Positions 16,763 to 25,576 of a DNA stretch of 64,000 nt are shown here, in pieces. This DNA is from Microbaculum marinisediminis (GTDB lineage: Bacteria > Pseudomonadota > Alphaproteobacteria > Rhizobiales > Tepidamorphaceae), in contig NZ_JALIDZ010000006.1 in assembly GCF_025397915.1 (NCBI RefSeq), positions 1 to 64,000 on the forward strand. The letters are read 5' to 3'. Position numbers and translations under genes: made by a program. Position 1 is the stretch's first letter, and the number at the start of each line of letters is the position of its first letter. Under the pieces are notes generated by a model. The model saw only the letters and a list, made by a program, of their open reading frames with translations. It did no database searches and was not told the origin of the DNA.

Positions 16763-17839
16763 TTATTGCGGCAGGAATTCAGCCGGCAGGTCGGTCTTGA
16801 ACCAGTCGTCGGGCTTGTCCGACTCATGGAGCTTGGATGCCTCTTCCGGCGACAGATAACGGGTCGGAACGACCGCGGCCGTCGTCGTCGGAGCGCCCGT
16901 CAGGATGGATACCGCCTGTTTTACGGCGGCACGACCGACATCCAGGCCGCTCGTCACCGATCCCCACTTGCCTTCCTTGGCGACCAGCTTGACCCAGCCG
17001 TTGTAGTCGTCGCCGGGAGACAGGGTCAGCTCCTCGAGACGGCCGGCTTCGTCGAACGCCTCGTAGATGCCCATGGACATCTGGCCGGCCGGGGAGAAGG
17101 CGCCGTCGATTTCGGGGAACCGCTGCAGCAGGTTCTCCGTGAGCTGCTTCGCCTTGGCGCGGTCCCAGTCACCGTATTCCGCGCTGAGCAGTTCGATGTC
17201 CGGATAGTCCTTCAGCTTTTCCTCGAGCACGGCGAGCTGAACGACGGCGGCCGACGAGCCGGCGATCGGCAGCATCGCGAAGATCTTGCCCTTGCCGTCG
17301 AGCGACTCGATGAAGTTGTCGACCACTTGCTCGGTATAGCCCCACTGGTTGACATAGGCGTTCGAGGTGACAGCGGGGTCACGCATGAAGTTGTAGCCGA
17401 TGTTGATGGTCACGACGCCCTGGTCGTGGGCCTTCTTCAGGGCCGGAAGGATCGCCTTCTCGTCCACCGGCCAGAACAGGATCGCGTCGACGCCGCTGGT
17501 CAGCAGGTCTTCGATATCGGCAGCCTGCTTGGTCGGATTGAAGCCCGCGTCGGTGATCTTGAGTTCGGTGATCTCGGGATGAAGCGACGCCTCGTGCTTG
17601 ATCATCTGGGCCGTGAAGTTGATCCACGCATTGCTCAGATAGCCGGCCGAAATACCGATCTTCAGGTCGCCGTCCTTCTTGTAGGGGGCGGTGTCCAGCG
17701 GCTCGTTGGCCCAGGACATGATCTGGTCGTAGGTCGACTTCTTGGTGAGGTCGAGCTCCTGTGCCATCGCCGGGATCGTCAGCGTGGCGGCGACGAGCAT
17801 GACCGCTAACGTCGCCAGTCGTCTTGATAGGCTTCTCAT
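16763..17839 (-). CDS. Sugar ABC transporter periplasmic substrate-binding protein
   Basis: A 358-residue type I periplasmic-binding protein. A signal peptide (MRSLSRRLATLAVML to AMAQ) is followed by an insert of about 40 residues and then KIGISAGYLSNAWINFTAQMIKHEA. Further landmarks are QAADIEDLLTSGVDAILFWPVD, TINIGYNFMRDPAV and GDDYNGWVKLV. These match the ribose/xylose-type receptor fold. The ATG at 17839 has AGGGAGT upstream. The gene lies between permease and ATPase genes. The ligand cannot be read from the sequence. Confidence 0.9.
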   Translation of the reverse strand: MRSLSRRLATLAVMLVAATLTIPAMAQELDLTKKSTYDQIMSWANEPLDTAPYKKDGDLKIGISAGYLSNAWINFTAQMIKHEASLHPEITELKITDAGFNPTKQAADIEDLLTSGVDAILFWPVDEKAILPALKKAHDQGVVTINIGYNFMRDPAVTSNAYVNQWGYTEQVVDNFIESLDGKGKIFAMLPIAGSSAAVVQLAVLEEKLKDYPDIELLSAEYGDWDRAKAKQLTENLLQRFPEIDGAFSPAGQMSMGIYEAFDEAGRLEELTLSPGDDYNGWVKLVAKEGKWGSVTSGLDVGRAAVKQAVSILTGAPTTTAAVVPTRYLSPEEASKLHESDKPDDWFKTDLPAEFLPQ

Positions 17840-17865
17840 GTGCAGTACTCCCTGTTGAATCTTGT

Positions 17866-18852
17866 TTATTCGTCTATGCGTCCACCGCCGCGCCGGCCGA
17901 TCCAGGAATGGGCGGCAGACGCTGCGATGATGATCAGTCCCTTGATCGTCAGCTGGGCGGCGAAGGGGAGGCCGGCCATATTGGCCAGGTTCAGCGCAAT
18001 GAAGAGGACGAGGACCCCGGCGAAGGTGCTGCCGACGCCGCCGCGGCCGCCGGCGAAGGTCGTGCCGCCGAGGATCACGGCCGCCAGCACGTCGAACTCC
18101 ATGCCCATGCCCGGATTGGTGCCCGACACCCCCGTGCGCGCCAGCAGGGCGATGCCGCCAAGCGCCGCGAACAGGCCCGAAATGCAGTAGGCGATCACGG
18201 TCGTGCGATTGGCGGGAATGCCGGCGAGTCGTGCCGCCTCGGGATTGGCGCCGACCAGATACACGTTGCGGCCGAAACGGGTTCTCGACTGTATGAAAAT
18301 CCCGATCAGCACGGCGACGATGAAGCAGATCACCAGCACCGGCAGGACGTTGCCGATGCGCCCGTTCAGCGCTTCGCGAAAGCCCGGCGAGGTGACGCCT
18401 CGTGCCGTGCCGCCGGTGCCCATCTGAACGAGGCCGTAGACCACGATCGACATGCCGAGCGTCAGGATGAAGGAGGAGACGCGTCCGTAGGTGATGAGTA
18501 GGCCGTTCGCCAGGCCGACGGCCGCGCCGGCCGCGCAGGTGGCGACGAGTGCGATCCAGAGGTTCTCGGCCTTGCCGTCCATGACCAGGGCGCAGACAAC
18601 GGCGCTCATCGACACGGTCGCGCCAACCGACAGGTCGACACCGCGCATCAGCATGACGAAGGTGACGCCGATGGCGGTAATGCCGATCGGGGTCGCCTGG
18701 CGCAGGAGGTTCCCCAGGTAGTTCAGTTTGAAGAACGCGTCCGAGACCATGCCGGCCGCGACGAGCAGTGTGATTAGGACGATCCAGACCGCCGCCTTGT
18801 CGAGGGAGGGCAGGCTGGCCGCCAGCGGGCTGCGTTCGGCTTTCGCGTTCAT
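17866..18852 (-). CDS. Sugar ABC transporter permease (RbsC-like), second subunit
   Basis: A 328-residue CUT2 permease with about eight to ten hydrophobic segments and the family motifs MRGVDLSVGATVSMSAVVCALVM, GRVSSFILTLGMS and AVILGGTTFAGGRGGVGSTFAG. The ATG at 18852 overlaps the stop of the first permease in ATGA. An upstream in-frame ATG at 18870 (MGNERR) is possible but lacks the coupling geometry. Having two different permeases suggests a heterodimeric channel with the single double-cassette ATPase. Confidence 0.9.
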   Translation of the reverse strand: MNAKAERSPLAASLPSLDKAAVWIVLITLLVAAGMVSDAFFKLNYLGNLLRQATPIGITAIGVTFVMLMRGVDLSVGATVSMSAVVCALVMDGKAENLWIALVATCAAGAAVGLANGLLITYGRVSSFILTLGMSIVVYGLVQMGTGGTARGVTSPGFREALNGRIGNVLPVLVICFIVAVLIGIFIQSRTRFGRNVYLVGANPEAARLAGIPANRTTVIAYCISGLFAALGGIALLARTGVSGTNPGMGMEFDVLAAVILGGTTFAGGRGGVGSTFAGVLVLFIALNLANMAGLPFAAQLTIKGLIIIAASAAHSWIGRRGGGRIDE

Positions 18853-19802
18853 CCGGCGCTCGTTGCCCATCGTGGGCGATCCGACAGGATGGCCAGGATG
18901 ACGATGACACCCTTGATCAGGATCTGCGTGAATGCCGGGACCTGATAGAGGTTCAGAAGGTTGTTGATCGTTCCCAGAAAGAGAACGGCGCAGACGATGG
19001 CAATCACGTTGACCCGTCCCCCCTTGAGTGGCGTGCCGCCGAGCACCACGGCGACGATGGCGTCGAGCTCGAGGCCGCTGCCGGCGTTGGGAAAGCCGGT
19101 GCCGAGCCGGCCGGTGAGCACCAGTGCGGCGATCGCGGCGCACAAGCCGGAAATCGCGTAGGCGGCGCGCGTAAGGCCGCGGATGCTCAGACCAGCTTTT
19201 CTGGATGATGACGCGTTATTGCCCATCGCTAGCAGGTGCCAGCCGAAGACGGAGCGCTGCAGCGCGTAGAACGCGACGACGGCCACGATCAGGACCAGCA
19301 GGGTGGACGCGGGAATGCCCAGCACGCGGCCGTGGGCAAGGAAGTCGATCGCGGGAATCGTGGTGCCGACGCTGCGATCGGTTAGCATGAAAATACAGCC
19401 CTGCAGCACGCTGAGCGTGCCGAACGTCAGGATTAGCGGCGGCATCTTGAGGCGATTGATCAGTTCGCCGTTGATCAGTCCAATCGCCGCGCCGAACACG
19501 AGGCATCCGCCAATGACGGCGGCGCCCCAGCCCGGGAAGGCCTCGAACGACATGGCGGCGATGACCGTGACCAGGCCGACGAGCTGGCCCACCGACAGAT
19601 CGATCAGTCCGCCGGCGATGACGAAGGCCTGACCGATCGCCAGGAAGGCTAGCGTGGCCGACTGCTCGAGGATGTTCATGACGTTGTCGGGGGTGCGGAA
19701 CTGCTGGTTGGTCAGCGTCCCGAAGGAGATCGCGGCTAGGAGCGCCCAGACAATCGGCGGCAGCGTGTAGTATACAGAGGCGGCGAGTCGTATCGGTTGC
19801 AT
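18849..19802 (-). CDS. Sugar ABC transporter permease (RbsC-like), first subunit
   Basis: A 317-residue CUT2 permease. Motifs are FVIAGGLIDLSVGQLVGLVTV, MPPLILTFGTLSVLQG and VAVVLGGTPLKGGRVNVIAIV, which align with the neighbouring permease. It is the first gene of the transporter operon and begins about 20 bp downstream of the operator/promoter at 19821-19862. It is divergent from the TetR regulator, from which it is separated by 265 bp. Confidence 0.9.
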   Translation of the reverse strand: MQPIRLAASVYYTLPPIVWALLAAISFGTLTNQQFRTPDNVMNILEQSATLAFLAIGQAFVIAGGLIDLSVGQLVGLVTVIAAMSFEAFPGWGAAVIGGCLVFGAAIGLINGELINRLKMPPLILTFGTLSVLQGCIFMLTDRSVGTTIPAIDFLAHGRVLGIPASTLLVLIVAVVAFYALQRSVFGWHLLAMGNNASSSRKAGLSIRGLTRAAYAISGLCAAIAALVLTGRLGTGFPNAGSGLELDAIVAVVLGGTPLKGGRVNVIAIVCAVLFLGTINNLLNLYQVPAFTQILIKGVIVILAILSDRPRWATSAG

Positions 19803-19820
19803 TGTCCGCGGTCGCGTAAG

Positions 19821-19862
19821 TAACTATATGGTTGGTTATCACGGGCGACGTTTGCCGGTCAA
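19821..19862 (-). promoter_or_regulatory. Promoter and TetR-type half-palindrome for the sugar transporter operon
   Basis: On the minus strand TTGACC (19857-19862), a 16-bp spacer and GATAAC (19835-19840) form a promoter. Its -10 box runs into AACCAACCATATAGTT (19822-19837), a degenerate copy of the island palindrome with one perfect half site. The rest of the 19803-20067 gap to the divergent tetR gene shows nothing recognisable. Confidence 0.6.
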
Positions 19863-20067
19863 CAAGCGATGGCCATCGCCATGGCCTTAGCGGACCGGCG
19901 TTCGACGTCGCGGTGGTCCGGCGGGGCCGATTGGCGGCGGGCAAGCAAGCACAGGGGGGCGAACGCGTGCCCGTCAGGGTCAAGCGTTCGCGTTTCGGCA
20001 TCCCGCGCCGTGATTGAGTTGGCGCGTGAGGCAACGATAGTCTGGTGCAATCAGGAATGGGTCTGAG

Positions 20068-20781
20068 ATGAGCGAAGACACGAGCCGTGAGGCGGTGAAA
20101 CGACGTGTCAGCAAGGCGGCTGCTGTGCGCCGGCCGAGGCAGGCAAAGAAGGCGCGGCCGTCAAGGCCGCGCGATGCCGCTGCCACCCGAGCGGCCTTGC
20201 TGTCCACGGCCATCAGCGAATTCGCGGAAAAGGGCTTCGCGGGCGCCCGCGTCGACGAAATCGCCAACCAGGCGGGCGTCAACAAGCAGCTGCTCTATCA
20301 CCATTTCGGCAACAAGGACGACCTCTACCGGATCGCGCTCGAAACGGTCTACTCGGAAATCCGCGAGAAGGAGCGGGCACTCGACCTCGGCAACCTGACG
20401 CCGGTCGAGGCGATGCGTACCCTTGTCGGCTATTCCTTCGACTACCTGGCCGAGCATCCCGAGTTCATAAAGCTGGTCAGCGACGAGAACGCGCAGGGGG
20501 CCCCGCACGCGGCGCAATCCAAGGAGCTGACCGAGATGCACTGGCCCCTCGTCGAGCTGCTGCGCGAGACATTGGTGCGTGGCGCCAAGGCCGGCGTCTT
20601 CCGCGACGACATGGATCCCGTCAACGTCTACATCTCGATTGCCGGCATCTCCTATTTCTACTTTTCCAACAATCCCACCCTGTCCGCCATTTTCGGCAAG
20701 ACGCTGAATGCGCCTGAGGCGATTGCGCTTCGGCGCAAGCACGTCATCGAGTTCGCGCTGGCCGCATTGCGAAAAAACTAA
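20068..20781 (+). CDS. TetR-family transcriptional regulator of the catabolic island
   Basis: A 237-residue regulator. A basic 35-residue N-terminal tail (RRPRQAKKARPSRPRD) precedes a canonical TetR helix-turn-helix (ALLSTAISEFAEKGFAGARVDEIANQAGVNKQLLYHHFGNKDDLYRIAL, residues about 43-91). The C-terminal domain resembles the RutR/YcdC ligand-binding branch (YLAEHPEFIKLVSDENAQGA). It is the only regulator gene among five promoters that carry copies of the same palindrome, so I infer that it binds them. Its stop codon overlaps one of these sites (20776-20791). No copy is seen directly upstream of tetR itself, so autoregulation is not evident. Confidence 0.9.
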   Translation: MSEDTSREAVKRRVSKAAAVRRPRQAKKARPSRPRDAAATRAALLSTAISEFAEKGFAGARVDEIANQAGVNKQLLYHHFGNKDDLYRIALETVYSEIREKERALDLGNLTPVEAMRTLVGYSFDYLAEHPEFIKLVSDENAQGAPHAAQSKELTEMHWPLVELLRETLVRGAKAGVFRDDMDPVNVYISIAGISYFYFSNNPTLSAIFGKTLNAPEAIALRRKHVIEFALAALRKN

Positions 20782-20795
20782 CTAGTTGGTTGACA
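20776..20795 (+). promoter_or_regulatory. TetR-type operator joined to a -35 box upstream of the DHDPS-family gene
   Basis: AACTAACTAGTTGGTT (20776-20791), palindromic at 14 of 16 positions, merges into TTGACA (20790-20795), the same geometry as at 10107. The -10 is weak (TCCAAT about 17 bp further). It overlaps the tetR stop codon and precedes the gene at 20929. Confidence 0.7.
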
Positions 20796-20928
20796 ATTTT
20801 TCCGCCGTCATTTCCAATGTCTGTCGACAGATGGCGTCACGACAGGCGTGTCGTCCGTGGCCCGGCACGATGCCGCCGTCGGCGGCTGGTTTCGGTGCGG
20901 GCGCGGACGCTGAAAATAGGGGCGGAAT

Positions 20929-21990
20929 ATGGGATTGCATCGTTCGGATCTGCCGGTAGACGTGATGAGCGCGCTGAGCGCGGGAACGGTCATTCCCGCG
21001 CATCCGCTGGCGCTTGATTCCGGGCGCAAGCTGGATCCGCGCCGTCAGCGCGCGCTGACCCGGTATTACGTCGACGCCGGCGCCGGTGGCCTGGCGGTCG
21101 GCGTGCACACGACCCAGTTCGAGATCCGCGAAGCCGGGCTCTACGAGCCGGTTCTGTCGCTTGCCATGGAGACGGCCCGCGACTGGACGGAGCGCCCGCT
21201 CGTCATGGTCGCCGGGCTCGCCGGCAAGACCGCCCAGGCCGTCGCGGAAGCGCGCCTCGCCGCGAGCCTTGGCTATCATGCTGGCCTGCTCAGCCTGGCG
21301 GCGATGAAAGGGTTGTCTGCCGACGAACTGATAGAGCATTGCCGGCAGGTGGCGCAGGAGATTCCGCTCATCGGATTCTATCTCCAGCCGGCGGTGGGCG
21401 GATTGCCGCTCAACGCGGATTTCTGGCGCCGGTTCTCCGAGATCGACAATGTCGTGGCGATCAAGGTCGCGCCGTTCAATCGATATTCGACGCTCGAAGT
21501 CCTGCGCGGCGTGGTAGATGCCGGTGCCGAGGACCGCGTCATCCTCTACACCGGGAACGACGACCATATTCTCCTCGATCTCGCGTTGCCGTTTGCCATC
21601 CGGCGCGGGGATGACGACGTCATCATGCGGTTCCGCGGCGGACTGCTCGGCCACTGGTCGGTGTGGACGAAGTCGGCGGTCGATCTGCACGCCCGCATCA
21701 GGTCGGCTGTCGCCTCTGGGGTGCTGGACTCCGATCTGCTGGCGCTCGACGCCCGCGTCACCGATTGCAATTCGGCGTTCTTCGACGTCGCCAACAACTT
21801 CAAGGGCTGTATTGCCGGCTGCCATGAAGTGCTGCGCCGGCAGGGGCTGCTCGAGGGCATCTGGTGTCTCGACCCAGAAGAGACCCTGGGCGCCGGGCAG
21901 GACGCGGAGATCGACCGCGTATACCGGCTGCACAAGGATCTTTCCGACGATGATTTCGTCGCCGCCAATCTGGATCGCTGGCTGGCCTGA
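20929..21990 (+). CDS. Dihydrodipicolinate synthase (DHDPS)/N-acetylneuraminate lyase family protein
   Basis: A 353-residue TIM-barrel class I aldolase or dehydratase. Recognisable parts are GAGGLAVGVHTTQFEI (normally GTTGE), GFYLQPAVGG at the position of the family tyrosine strand, and VAIKVAPFNR with the probable Schiff-base lysine. The usual YNxP is replaced by YLQP and GTTGE is altered, so this belongs to a divergent subfamily and not to lysine biosynthesis. The ATG at 20929 follows AGGGGCGG. It likely cleaves or dehydrates a 2-keto-3-deoxy-type intermediate whose aldehyde product the next gene could oxidise; that is inference. Confidence 0.8.
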   Translation: MGLHRSDLPVDVMSALSAGTVIPAHPLALDSGRKLDPRRQRALTRYYVDAGAGGLAVGVHTTQFEIREAGLYEPVLSLAMETARDWTERPLVMVAGLAGKTAQAVAEARLAASLGYHAGLLSLAAMKGLSADELIEHCRQVAQEIPLIGFYLQPAVGGLPLNADFWRRFSEIDNVVAIKVAPFNRYSTLEVLRGVVDAGAEDRVILYTGNDDHILLDLALPFAIRRGDDDVIMRFRGGLLGHWSVWTKSAVDLHARIRSAVASGVLDSDLLALDARVTDCNSAFFDVANNFKGCIAGCHEVLRRQGLLEGIWCLDPEETLGAGQDAEIDRVYRLHKDLSDDDFVAANLDRWLA

Positions 21991-22033
21991 AGCCAGCGCG
22001 TATTCCGGCCGGACATGGCATCCAGTCATTACC

Positions 22034-22076
22034 AAATAACTGGTTGGTTGATTAATCCGGAAGCTTGCAATACCAT
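22034..22076 (+). promoter_or_regulatory. TetR-type operator and promoter of the aldehyde dehydrogenase gene
   Basis: AAATAACTGGTTGGTT (22034-22049) is a degenerate copy of the island palindrome with an intact right half. It merges into TTGATT (-35, 22048-22053), followed after exactly 17 bp by TACCAT (-10, 22071-22076). Confidence 0.7.
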
Positions 22077-22151
22077 TTTTCCCAGGACGGTGCCGATCGA
22101 CGCTGTCGCGCGCGCAACGATGCTGCAGGCCTAACCCAAAGGTAGATAGAA

Positions 22152-23651
22152 ATGGATCTTTCCAACGTTCCGTCCCTGATTAGTCCGGTCGTCTCCGAGT
22201 TCCTTTCGCGACGACACAAGCACTACATCGGTGGCGAATGGGTCGACTCGGTTTCCGGCAAGACGACCACCGTGGAGGATCCGGCCACCGGGCTGACCTT
22301 GGCGACGGTCGCCGAGGGGGATGCAGCCGATGTCGATCTTGCGGTTGCCGCTGCGCGCAAGGCTTTCGAGAGCGGTCCCTGGCCGTCCATGAGCCCCATC
22401 GAGCGCGGCAAGCTGATCACGCGTCTTGCCATGCGGATCGAGGAACTGGCCGACGAGTTGGCGGAAATCGAGGCGATCGACGGCGGCAAGCCGCTCGCCT
22501 TTGCCCGCCATGGCGACATGAGCCAAGTCTACACGACCTATCACTACATGGCCGGCTGGGCGAGCAAGCTGAACGGCGAGCAGATCCAGGTGACCGGCGG
22601 TGGCGACGTGCTGGCCTATACGCTGCGGCAGCCGGTCGGCGTAGCGGGTCTGATCCTGCCATGGAACTTCCCGCAGGTTCTGCTGTCCTACAAGCTGGCG
22701 CCTGCGCTCGCCACCGGCTGTACGGTGGTCATCAAGCCGGCCGAGCAGACGCCGCTGTCGAGCATCCGCCTTGCCGAGATCATCGAGGAGGTCGGTTTCC
22801 CGCCCGGCGTCGTCAACGTCGTCACGGGCTTCGGTGATACGGCCGGCGCGGCGATCGCGGCCCATCCCGATGTGGACAAGATCGCGTTCACCGGGTCGAC
22901 CGAGATCGGCAAGATCGTCGCCCGCGCCGCGACCGGGACCATGAAGCGGATCACGCTCGAACTTGGCGGCAAGTCGCCGGTCATCGTCTTTCCCGACGCG
23001 GACATGGAAAAGACCATTCCCGGGATCGCGGGCGCCGGTTTCTATCACCAGGGGCAGGTTTGCACCGCTGGTACGCGCATCTACGTCCACAAGTCGGTCC
23101 ACGACAGGCTTCTCGAGGGGCTGGCGGAGCAGGGCGCTGGGTGGAAAGCCGGCCATCCGCTGCAGCCCGGCACGACACTCGGTCCGCTGATCTCCGACGA
23201 GCAGCTTCAGCGGGTCTCGTACTACATCGACGAAGGACGCAAGTCGGGCGCCAGCGTGGTGTCCGGCGGCAAGCGGATCGGCAATGCCGGCTACTTCGTG
23301 GAGCCGACGATCCTCGCCAATACCGATCACACGATGTCGGTTGTCCGGGAAGAGATCTTCGGACCGGTCATCTGCGCGATGTCGTTCGATGACGACGATC
23401 TCGATCAGATCGCCAGGTCCGCCAACGACACGCCCTACGGGCTGGCCGCGTCGATCTGGACCAGCAACCTGAGCGTCGCCCACAAGATGGCCAGCCGCAT
23501 CAAGGCGGGCAACGTGTGGATCAACTCCCACAGCGCTTTCGACTCGGCACTGCCGTTCGGCGGCGCCAAGCAGTCCGGCCAGGGACGCGAATGCGGGTTC
23601 GAGGCCATCAGGGCCTACGCCGAACTCAAGTCGGTGAGCGCTGCGCTTTAG
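22152..23651 (+). CDS. Aldehyde dehydrogenase
   Basis: A 499-residue NAD(P)-dependent ALDH. It has the PWNFPQVLLSYKLAPALATG cofactor segment, Lys in VVIKPAEQTPL, FTGSTEIGK, the general-base Glu in LELGGKSPVIVF and the nucleophile Cys in YHQGQVCTAGTR. The C terminus (PFGGAKQSGQGRECG) is typical of betaine-aldehyde or phenylacetaldehyde-type enzymes. It stands behind its own TetR-type operator and is followed by the transporter genes at 23705 with a short gap, so it may head that operon. It could oxidise the aldehyde made by the GMC dehydrogenase or by the lyase. Confidence 0.92.
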   Translation: MDLSNVPSLISPVVSEFLSRRHKHYIGGEWVDSVSGKTTTVEDPATGLTLATVAEGDAADVDLAVAAARKAFESGPWPSMSPIERGKLITRLAMRIEELADELAEIEAIDGGKPLAFARHGDMSQVYTTYHYMAGWASKLNGEQIQVTGGGDVLAYTLRQPVGVAGLILPWNFPQVLLSYKLAPALATGCTVVIKPAEQTPLSSIRLAEIIEEVGFPPGVVNVVTGFGDTAGAAIAAHPDVDKIAFTGSTEIGKIVARAATGTMKRITLELGGKSPVIVFPDADMEKTIPGIAGAGFYHQGQVCTAGTRIYVHKSVHDRLLEGLAEQGAGWKAGHPLQPGTTLGPLISDEQLQRVSYYIDEGRKSGASVVSGGKRIGNAGYFVEPTILANTDHTMSVVREEIFGPVICAMSFDDDDLDQIARSANDTPYGLAASIWTSNLSVAHKMASRIKAGNVWINSHSAFDSALPFGGAKQSGQGRECGFEAIRAYAELKSVSAAL

Positions 23652-23670
23652 GCGATCGGGGAGGGGGGAC

Positions 23671-23715
23671 ATGTGGACTGTCGAAGGTTTGGGGGCGAAG
23701 CGCGGTGACTCCTGA
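23671..23715 (+). CDS. Possible 14-codon leader peptide overlapping livH
   Basis: An ATG behind a very strong ribosome site (GGGGAGGGGGGAC) opens a 14-codon frame (MWTVEGLGAKRGDS) whose stop at 23713-23715 overlaps the GTG start of the permease at 23705. It has no similarity I recognise. It may serve only to couple translation. Confidence 0.35.
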   Translation: MWTVEGLGAKRGDS

Positions 23716-24547
23716 GCTGGTCCTCAACATCCTGACCACCTCCAGCATTCTGTTGCTGGTCGCGCTCGGGCTCGCCATCGTGTTCGGGCTGATGAATATC
23801 CTGAACATGGCGCATGGCGAGCTCGTCACCATCGGCGCGTTCACTGTTTCGCTCGTGCAGGCGTTCGGCGGCAATTTCTGGCTTGGTGTGTTTGCCGCCG
23901 CCGTCGTCGGCGCGCTGTTCGGCCTCGCGCTCGAACGCGGATTGATCCGCTACCTGTACGATCGTCCGCTTGGCGTGATCCTGGTGACCTGGGGCGTGAG
24001 CCTCATCATTCAGCAGGGGCTGCTGCTTGGCTTCGGCCCGAGTCCGCAGCTCGTGATCGCCCCGGTCGAGGGCACGTTCGACCTGTTCGGTGTCAACTAT
24101 CCAAGCTATCGCCTGATACTGATCGCCGCCGCGATCGTCGTGACCCTTAGCGCCGCGCTGTTGCTGACGCGCACACGTTTCGGCCTGGATCTGCGCACCG
24201 TCATACAGAACCGGGAAGTCGCAGAAATACTGGGCATCGATACGCGGCGGGTGTTCATGATCGCCTTCGCCGGAGCCTCGGCCATAGCCTCGCTCGCCGG
24301 CGCCCTGATCGCGCCGATGAGCAAGATCGTTCCCACCATGGGGGCGGAATACCTGGCGCCGTCGTTCTTCGTCGTCATCGTCGGCGGAACGGGAAGCCTG
24401 CCCGGAGCGGTGGCCGGTAGTGGCCTGATCGGCGGGCTGCGTACCGTGCTCGACTACCAGATCCCGAGCACGCTGTCGCAGGCGCTGGTGTTGATCGTGG
24501 CCGTCATCATCGTTCGCTTCCGCCCGCGCGGCCTGGTGCCGGCATGA
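23705..24547 (+). CDS. livH: Branched-chain amino acid-type ABC transporter permease (LivH)
   Basis: A 280-residue permease of the HAAT class, with hydrophobic helices from the first residues (LNILTTSSILLLVALGLAIVFGLMNILNMAHGELVTIGAF, the LivH landmark). The coupling loop contains NREVAEILGIDTRRVFMIAFAGASAIASLAGAL. The GTG at 23705 is the only start that keeps the first helix without a spurious basic tail. It overlaps livM by 4 bp. The ligand may differ from leucine; in this island the transporter probably serves an amide or amino compound. Confidence 0.88.
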   Translation: MTPELVLNILTTSSILLLVALGLAIVFGLMNILNMAHGELVTIGAFTVSLVQAFGGNFWLGVFAAAVVGALFGLALERGLIRYLYDRPLGVILVTWGVSLIIQQGLLLGFGPSPQLVIAPVEGTFDLFGVNYPSYRLILIAAAIVVTLSAALLLTRTRFGLDLRTVIQNREVAEILGIDTRRVFMIAFAGASAIASLAGALIAPMSKIVPTMGAEYLAPSFFVVIVGGTGSLPGAVAGSGLIGGLRTVLDYQIPSTLSQALVLIVAVIIVRFRPRGLVPA

Positions 24548-25572
24548 CCGTCGGCAGATCTGTCAAAACGGAAGGGCAAGCGGCTGCCGCGGCAAGCGGC
24601 GGGTCGAGGGTGCTGACCACTTTCGGCGTACTTGTGCTGGGCGCGCTCGTCCTCTATCCGCTGTCTTTGTCCTCCTACCAGATGGATATCGCGCGCGATG
24701 CGCTGATCTTCGCGCTGCTGGCGCTCAGTCTGGACTTTCTCTGGGGGAAGACCGGCATCCTGTCATTCGGGCAGGCGGCCTTCTTCGGCATCGGGGCCTA
24801 CTCCGTCGGAATCATCGGGCCGATGGTTCCCGGCGACAATGGCGCCCTGGCGGGCATCGCCGTCGGCATCGGGCTGGCCTTCGCCGTTTCGGTGATGGTC
24901 GGATACTTCCTGATCTTCGGCGGCGTGCGCGGAGCCTATCTCACGGTCGTCACGCTGGCGCTGACATTGGTCTGCCGCAACATCGCAACCTCCTGGGCCA
25001 GCGTGACCGGCGGCGAGGCGGGCCTGATAGGCGCGCCGCCGCCCGGCATCGCCTTGGGGTCCTGGAGCGTGGTCGCCGACGACTCGCTCAGCCAGTACCT
25101 GGTTGTCGCGACGATCCTCGTTCTTGCGCTCGGGGCGATCTGGCTGGCATGCCGGGGCCAGTACGGCCGCATCCTGGCCGCGATCCAGGACAACGAGGTG
25201 AAGGCCCAGGCGCTCGGCTACAACACCTCGGCGCACCTGCTGCTGGTGTTCGTCGTCTCGGGCGGCCTCGCAGCGCTCGCCGGGGGGCTCTATGCGTCGG
25301 TTGCCGGGTTCGTGGCGCCCGACCTCGTCGGGCTCCTGCTGACGACCCAGGCGATCGTCTACGTCGCGCTTGGTGGCCGCGGAAGCCTGATCGGTCCGGT
25401 TGTCGCCGCCGTGGTGGTCATCCGGCTTCAGCAGGAAGTCAGCAGCTACAGCTACGCCCTCTGGCCCTTGATGCTCGGCGGCTTCTTCATTGCCATGGTT
25501 TTCGTCTTCCCCGACGGACTGCTCGGACCGATCCGCAGGCTGTTCGGCATGTTCGCCGGCGGCAAGAGGTAG
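24544..25572 (+). CDS. livM: Branched-chain amino acid-type ABC transporter permease (LivM)
   Basis: A 342-residue LivM-type permease. A hydrophilic N terminus of about 25 residues is followed by many transmembrane helices, with the family motifs LSLDFLWGKTGILSFGQAAFFGIGAYSVG and IQDNEVKAQALGYNTSAHLLLVFVVSGGLAALAGGLYA. The ATG at 24544 overlaps the livH stop in ATGA. It is followed by livG after 4 bp. Confidence 0.9.
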   Translation: MTVGRSVKTEGQAAAAASGGSRVLTTFGVLVLGALVLYPLSLSSYQMDIARDALIFALLALSLDFLWGKTGILSFGQAAFFGIGAYSVGIIGPMVPGDNGALAGIAVGIGLAFAVSVMVGYFLIFGGVRGAYLTVVTLALTLVCRNIATSWASVTGGEAGLIGAPPPGIALGSWSVVADDSLSQYLVVATILVLALGAIWLACRGQYGRILAAIQDNEVKAQALGYNTSAHLLLVFVVSGGLAALAGGLYASVAGFVAPDLVGLLLTTQAIVYVALGGRGSLIGPVVAAVVVIRLQQEVSSYSYALWPLMLGGFFIAMVFVFPDGLLGPIRRLFGMFAGGKR

Positions 25573-25576
25573 GCCA

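Noticed and set aside
20929-21990. Assignment of the DHDPS-family gene as dapA
   Set aside because: Key signature motifs differ and no lysine-biosynthesis genes are near; a catabolic lyase fits better.
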